Source of the DNA: Chitinophagaceae bacterium
Lineage (GTDB): Bacteria; Bacteroidota; Bacteroidia; Chitinophagales; Chitinophagaceae
DNA length: 9,752 nt
Direction of reading: 5' to 3'
NCBI GenBank assembly: GCA_019747455.1
Contig: JAIEQT010000069.1
Coordinates: 1-9,752, forward strand
Shown here: positions 6,676 through 9,752 of the stretch, one piece after another
How positions within the stretch are numbered: position 1 is the stretch's first letter
Layout of the letters: each line of letters opens with the position of its first letter
Program-made: the position numbers and the translations under genes
The notes under the pieces: model-generated
Seen by the model: the letters and a program-made list of their open reading frames with translations, nothing else
Database searches by the model: none
What the model was told of the DNA's origin: nothing

Positions 6676-7208
6676 ACAAAGAGCAGGTTATACTGGTAAA
6701 CGAACAGGATGTTGAATTGGGTTTCATGGAAAAGATAGAAGCACATGAGAAGGCTTTGCTTCATAGGGCTTTCAGCGTTTTTATTTTTAATGACCATGAT
6801 GAGCTGCTGTTACAACAGCGAGCCATATCCAAATACCATAGCGGAGGATTATGGACGAATACATGCTGTAGCCATCCGCGGCCAGGTGAAAGTACTATCG
6901 ATGCTGCTAATAGAAGATTAAAAGAAGAAATGGGTTTTGAAACTAAATTATACAAAGCATTTGATTTTGTTTATAAATCAGATTTTGAGAATGGGTTAAC
7001 CGAACATGAGTTTGATCATGTGTATATAGGATATCATAATGGTCTCATACTTCCCGATCATAACGAAGTTGAGAACCACGCATTTCGATCTCTAGAGAAA
7101 ATAAATGAATATATGATTTCTTATCCCCATTTTTTCACCTCTTGGTTTCATATCGCTTTTCCGAGGGTTAAATCATGGGTAGAAGAAAAAAAGACCCTTC
7201 TTGTGTAA
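6672..7208 (+). CDS. idi: isopentenyl-diphosphate delta-isomerase, type I
   Basis: Interconverts isopentenyl and dimethylallyl diphosphate, balancing the C5 pool for GGPP and carotenoid synthesis. This 178-residue Nudix-fold protein has the type I layout. His25 and His31 lie in AHEKALLHRAF. WTNTCCSHP (61-69) holds Cys66, aligned with the catalytic Cys, and His68. A Nudix-like stretch GESTIDAANRRLKEEMG spans 72-88. Glu111-x-Glu113 in LTEHEFDHV matches the metal-binding and catalytic glutamates. Cys65 next to Cys66 is extra, and the equivalent in E. coli is not a Cys. The start codon overlaps the crtB stop by 4 nt, and its own TAA overlaps the crtD ATG by one base. Its place between crtB and crtD ties isoprenoid supply to pigment production. 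Confidence 0.94.
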   Translation: MNKEQVILVNEQDVELGFMEKIEAHEKALLHRAFSVFIFNDHDELLLQQRAISKYHSGGLWTNTCCSHPRPGESTIDAANRRLKEEMGFETKLYKAFDFVYKSDFENGLTEHEFDHVYIGYHNGLILPDHNEVENHAFRSLEKINEYMISYPHFFTSWFHIAFPRVKSWVEEKKTLLV

Positions 7209-8695
7209 TGCATACAAATGCTTCTAAACAAGTTTTGATTATAGGTGCAGGAATAGCCGGAATAGCTACTGCTATTCGGTTGCGGTTAGCAGGATATCAA
7301 GTAAAAGTAATTGAAAAAAATAGTTATCCGGGTGGGAAGCTTTCTTCCTTTAAAAATGGAGAGTTTAGTTTTGATGCTGGCCCCAGTTTATTTACCCAAC
7401 CTCATTTTATAGAAGAACTTTTTGAATTAGCAAAGGAAGATATTAATCGCTATTTCTCCTATCAAAAGGAACCGATTACGTGTACTTATTTTTATGAAGA
7501 TGGTACCGTGATTAAAGCCTATACCGACAAGCAAAAACTAGCCGGAGAGTTACATGAAAAAACCGGAGAACCCGCGGAACATATTTATCGCTTTTTGCAA
7601 TCTGCTGATAGACTTTATAGTAATATCGGGATTTTTTTTCTGGAGCAATCATTACACAAACTTAAAACGCTGTTCAAAAAGAATATTTTAGCAGCATTAG
7701 CTACCGCCCGCCCTAAATTCATTTTTAAATCTATGAATAGCTTTCATGAAGAAAGCTTTACATCCTCGAAGCTTGTGCAACTCTTTAACCGGTATGCTAC
7801 TTATAATGGAAGTAATCCGTATAAAGCGCCTGCTATGCTAAGTATGATTCCTCATCTGGAATTTAATATTGGTACTTTTTATCCCAAAGGTGGCATGATT
7901 AGCATTACAAATGCATTAGTGGCCTTAGCAGAAAAAAAGGGGGTCTCATTTTTGTATAATCAGCAAGTAGATGAAATTATAGTAAGCAATAAGAAAGTGA
8001 CGGGCGCTTTAGTAGGAGGGCAAAAAATAGACGCCGATATCATAGTAAGCAATATCGACGCGTATTTTACCTATAAATATTTGCTGAAAGATGATAATAA
8101 GGCGAAAAGAATTTTAAAACAGGAAAGAAGTAGTAGCGCTGTCATCTTTTATTGGGGTTTAAATAAATCATTTTCCCAACTCGGGCTGCATAATATTTTT
8201 TTCTCAAATGACTATAAAAAGGAATTTGATCACCTTTTCCGAAGTAAGCAAGTATTTGATGATCCAACAATATATATCAATATAACAGCTAAACCTGAAC
8301 CGGGATTACATGCTCCTATTGACATGGAAAATTGGTTTGTAATGGTAAATGCTCCGGCTCATACAAACCAAGCTTGGCATGATCAGTTATTTTTGTATAA
8401 AAAGAATATTATTCAAAAACTGAATCGGATACTTGGTGAAGATATTGAGCCACATATTATTTGTGAAAATGTGTTAACACCGGCTGATATTGAACATAAA
8501 ACTGCTTCCTATGCAGGCTCTCTTTATGGTACAAGCTCAAATAGTAAAATGGCTGCATTTTTAAGACATCCTAATTTTAGTTCCACAATTAAAGACTTGT
8601 TTTTTGTAGGGGGTAGCGTACACCCCGGTGGTGGTATTCCTTTATGTTTGCAGAGCGCTAAAATTACGGCATCCATAATCGCTAATCATGAATAA
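7208..8695 (+). CDS. crtD: carotenoid 3,4-desaturase (CrtD-type CrtI paralogue)
   Basis: CrtI-family flavoprotein predicted to insert the 3',4' double bond into a 1'-hydroxylated acyclic end group made by a CruF hydratase. The N-terminal FAD fold is GAGIAG (13-18), followed by VIEKNSYPGGK (34-44) and FDAGPS (55-60). Features that separate it from the phytoene desaturase are FNRYATYNGSNPY (193-205), YPKGGM (225-230) and the C-terminal FVGGSVHPGGGIPLCLQSAK. That last form is typical of Bacteroidota CrtD, whereas CrtI here has VPGPGVPP. An ATG 33 bases upstream (7175) is in frame, but I prefer 7208. It forms a TAATG stop-start overlap with idi, gives 495 residues and puts the FAD loop at the normal distance from the N-terminus. 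Its end overlaps the next gene by 8 nt. The substrate assignment is by family and context. Confidence 0.88.
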   Translation: MHTNASKQVLIIGAGIAGIATAIRLRLAGYQVKVIEKNSYPGGKLSSFKNGEFSFDAGPSLFTQPHFIEELFELAKEDINRYFSYQKEPITCTYFYEDGTVIKAYTDKQKLAGELHEKTGEPAEHIYRFLQSADRLYSNIGIFFLEQSLHKLKTLFKKNILAALATARPKFIFKSMNSFHEESFTSSKLVQLFNRYATYNGSNPYKAPAMLSMIPHLEFNIGTFYPKGGMISITNALVALAEKKGVSFLYNQQVDEIIVSNKKVTGALVGGQKIDADIIVSNIDAYFTYKYLLKDDNKAKRILKQERSSSAVIFYWGLNKSFSQLGLHNIFFSNDYKKEFDHLFRSKQVFDDPTIYINITAKPEPGLHAPIDMENWFVMVNAPAHTNQAWHDQLFLYKKNIIQKLNRILGEDIEPHIICENVLTPADIEHKTASYAGSLYGTSSNSKMAAFLRHPNFSSTIKDLFFVGGSVHPGGGIPLCLQSAKITASIIANHE

Positions 8696-9368
8696 GATAA
8701 TAATATCAAAAACTGCCACAGTATATATTGCAATTATCATTCATGGATTTGGTATTATAGGTATTTTATCTTCACAATATAGCGCGTGGTTTATTAAATG
8801 TACGCCATTTAACTTAATCATTATGGCTATCTTGTTGCTACTTCAGCAAGAAAAAACTAATAAAAAATTCTGGTTATTTGCCGGTATTTGTTTTTCTACA
8901 GGATTTATTGCAGAACTAGTGGGAACTCATACAGGCTTGTTATTCGGTGAATATTCATATGGTGAAAGGCTAGGTCCTAAATTGTGGCAAGTTCCATTGC
9001 TCATAGGATTAAACTGGTTTGTAATTGTTTATTGTGTAGGAAGCTTTATGGAAAAGCTCCACCATAGAATGGCCAGTGCCAGTTCAGCAGTTATTAGTCC
9101 CGTACTGGTAGCCATTTCTGTTATTATTGATGGGGCAGCCATAGCTACCTTATTTGATTATTTTATGGAGCCTGTTGCCATTTCCTTGGGCTATTGGCAA
9201 TGGAAAACCCCCGATATTCCCTTCTATAATTATCTATGTTGGTTCGTATTAAGTGCCTTACTGTTATGGCTCATGCGGAAATTACAAATTTCTACAAAAA
9301 ACCATTTTGCAACCCATCTGTTAATTATTCAAGGGTTGTTTTTTTTGATTTTGAACTTATTTTTATAG
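8688..9368 (+). CDS. cruF: CruF-family carotenoid 1',2'-hydratase (membrane protein)
   Basis: Integral membrane protein of the carotenoid biosynthesis family that includes CruF, which adds water across the terminal 1',2' double bond of gamma-carotene or lycopene. The 226 residues contain about seven hydrophobic segments (roughly 10-28, 40-53, 61-80, 98-119, 133-155, 181-197 and 207-226). The family-diagnostic polar motifs are AELVGTHTG (75-83), FGEYSYGERLG (86-96), VPLLIGLNW (102-110) and FDYFMEPVAISLGYWQWK (156-173). PFYNYLCW (178-185) follows. The usual DP pair appears here as Glu161-Pro162. The start ATG lies 8 nt inside the end of crtD. Placement between crtD and crtZ fits a 1'-hydroxy, 3',4'-didehydro end-group pathway. 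The reaction is inferred from family and context. Confidence 0.82.
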   Translation: MNKIIISKTATVYIAIIIHGFGIIGILSSQYSAWFIKCTPFNLIIMAILLLLQQEKTNKKFWLFAGICFSTGFIAELVGTHTGLLFGEYSYGERLGPKLWQVPLLIGLNWFVIVYCVGSFMEKLHHRMASASSAVISPVLVAISVIIDGAAIATLFDYFMEPVAISLGYWQWKTPDIPFYNYLCWFVLSALLLWLMRKLQISTKNHFATHLLIIQGLFFLILNLFL

Positions 9369-9369
9369 T

Positions 9370-9752
9370 ATGATGTATGTATTTGTTACTTTATTGGTAT
9401 TTGTGATTATGGAAGGTATAACCTGGCTTACACACCGGTATATAATGCATGGGTTTTTATGGTACTTACATGAAGATCACCACCAAAAAGGACCTGGTTT
9501 CTTTGAAAAAAATGATGCCTTCTTTATCATTTTTGCGATTCCAAGCTGGTTATGTATTATGCTGGGTAGTATGCATGAATTGTATTGGGTAGTAAGTATC
9601 GGAGCGGGTATTGCCATGTATGGGTTTGCTTATTTTTTAGTACACGAAATTATCATTCATCAACGTATTAAATTATTTACAAGAAGTAATAATCGTTACA
9701 TTAAAGCAATTCGTTGGGCACATAAGATGCATCATAAACATCTGGAGAAAGA
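9370..9752 (+). CDS. crtZ: beta-carotene 3-hydroxylase (CrtZ), 3' end missing
   Basis: Non-haem di-iron membrane hydroxylase that adds the 3-hydroxyl to beta-ionone rings, as in zeaxanthin formation. The window ends inside the gene after 127 codons; typical CrtZ proteins run about 150-175 residues. All four histidine boxes of the fatty-acid-hydroxylase superfamily are visible: H22-x4-H27 (HRYIMH), H34-xx-HH38 (HEDHH), H92-x4-H97 (HEIIIH) and H118-xx-HH122 (HKMHH). Hydrophobic stretches at about 3-20, 51-66 and 73-91 are membrane segments. The gene starts one base after the cruF stop, with two adjacent ATGs at 9370 and 9373. It needs a cyclised substrate, so a lycopene cyclase must be encoded elsewhere, plausibly just downstream. 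Confidence 0.93.
   Translation, partial: MMYVFVTLLVFVIMEGITWLTHRYIMHGFLWYLHEDHHQKGPGFFEKNDAFFIIFAIPSWLCIMLGSMHELYWVVSIGAGIAMYGFAYFLVHEIIIHQRIKLFTRSNNRYIKAIRWAHKMHHKHLEK

Noticed and set aside
6761..6955. Small open frame on the - strand inside idi
   Set aside because: It is antisense to the conserved active-site region of idi, with no independent evidence of coding.
1..9752. tRNA, rRNA, CRISPR array, insertion sequence or prophage gene
   Set aside because: Nearly all of the window is accounted for by identified + strand genes. The intergenic stretches show no tRNA-like folds, regularly spaced repeats or transposase remnants.

Overview
The window reads as a chromosomal segment of a low-GC member of the Bacteroidota, probably of the Chitinophagaceae/Sphingobacteriales type. 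The clues are AT-rich coding throughout, an almost complete lack of Shine-Dalgarno sequences, a Bacteroidota-style TAnnTTTG -7 promoter element, and a carotenoid gene set (crtI, crtB, idi, crtD, cruF-like, crtZ) typical of that phylum. The family-level placement is an inference. All genes lie on the + strand.

Region 1 (1-2527) holds three dTDP-sugar genes, rfbB, rfbC and rfbA, nearly back to back. Together they give dTDP-4-keto-L-rhamnose. The last enzyme, RfbD, is not in the window. A 10-codon tail of an upstream gene overlaps the rfbB start, so this is the 3' part of a longer operon. A strong intrinsic terminator (2552-2581) closes it.

Region 2 (2582-3801) is regulatory. It carries a MerR-type regulator with a cobalamin-binding half resembling the CarH/LitR light sensors. 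A 226-bp intergenic stretch follows, packed with palindromes, four TGTAAA/TTTACA words and a candidate promoter.

Region 3 (3802-9752, running off the end) is one tight operon: an ECF sigma factor, then crtI, crtB, idi, crtD, a CruF-family hydratase and crtZ (3' end missing). Gaps are 36 bp or less, and several junctions overlap by 1-8 nt.

How they work together (inference): the B12 regulator would repress the sigma/crt promoter in the dark and release it in light. The sigma factor, as first gene of the operon, could then amplify expression. Idi supplies DMAPP, CrtB makes phytoene and CrtI makes lycopene. With a lycopene cyclase encoded elsewhere, CruF, CrtD and CrtZ would give a monocyclic, saproxanthin-like xanthophyll. 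No lycopene cyclase, GGPP synthase, carotenoid ketolase or anti-sigma gene is visible here. The individual families are known. The least described parts are the regulatory logic and the altered light-switch residue of the B12 protein.
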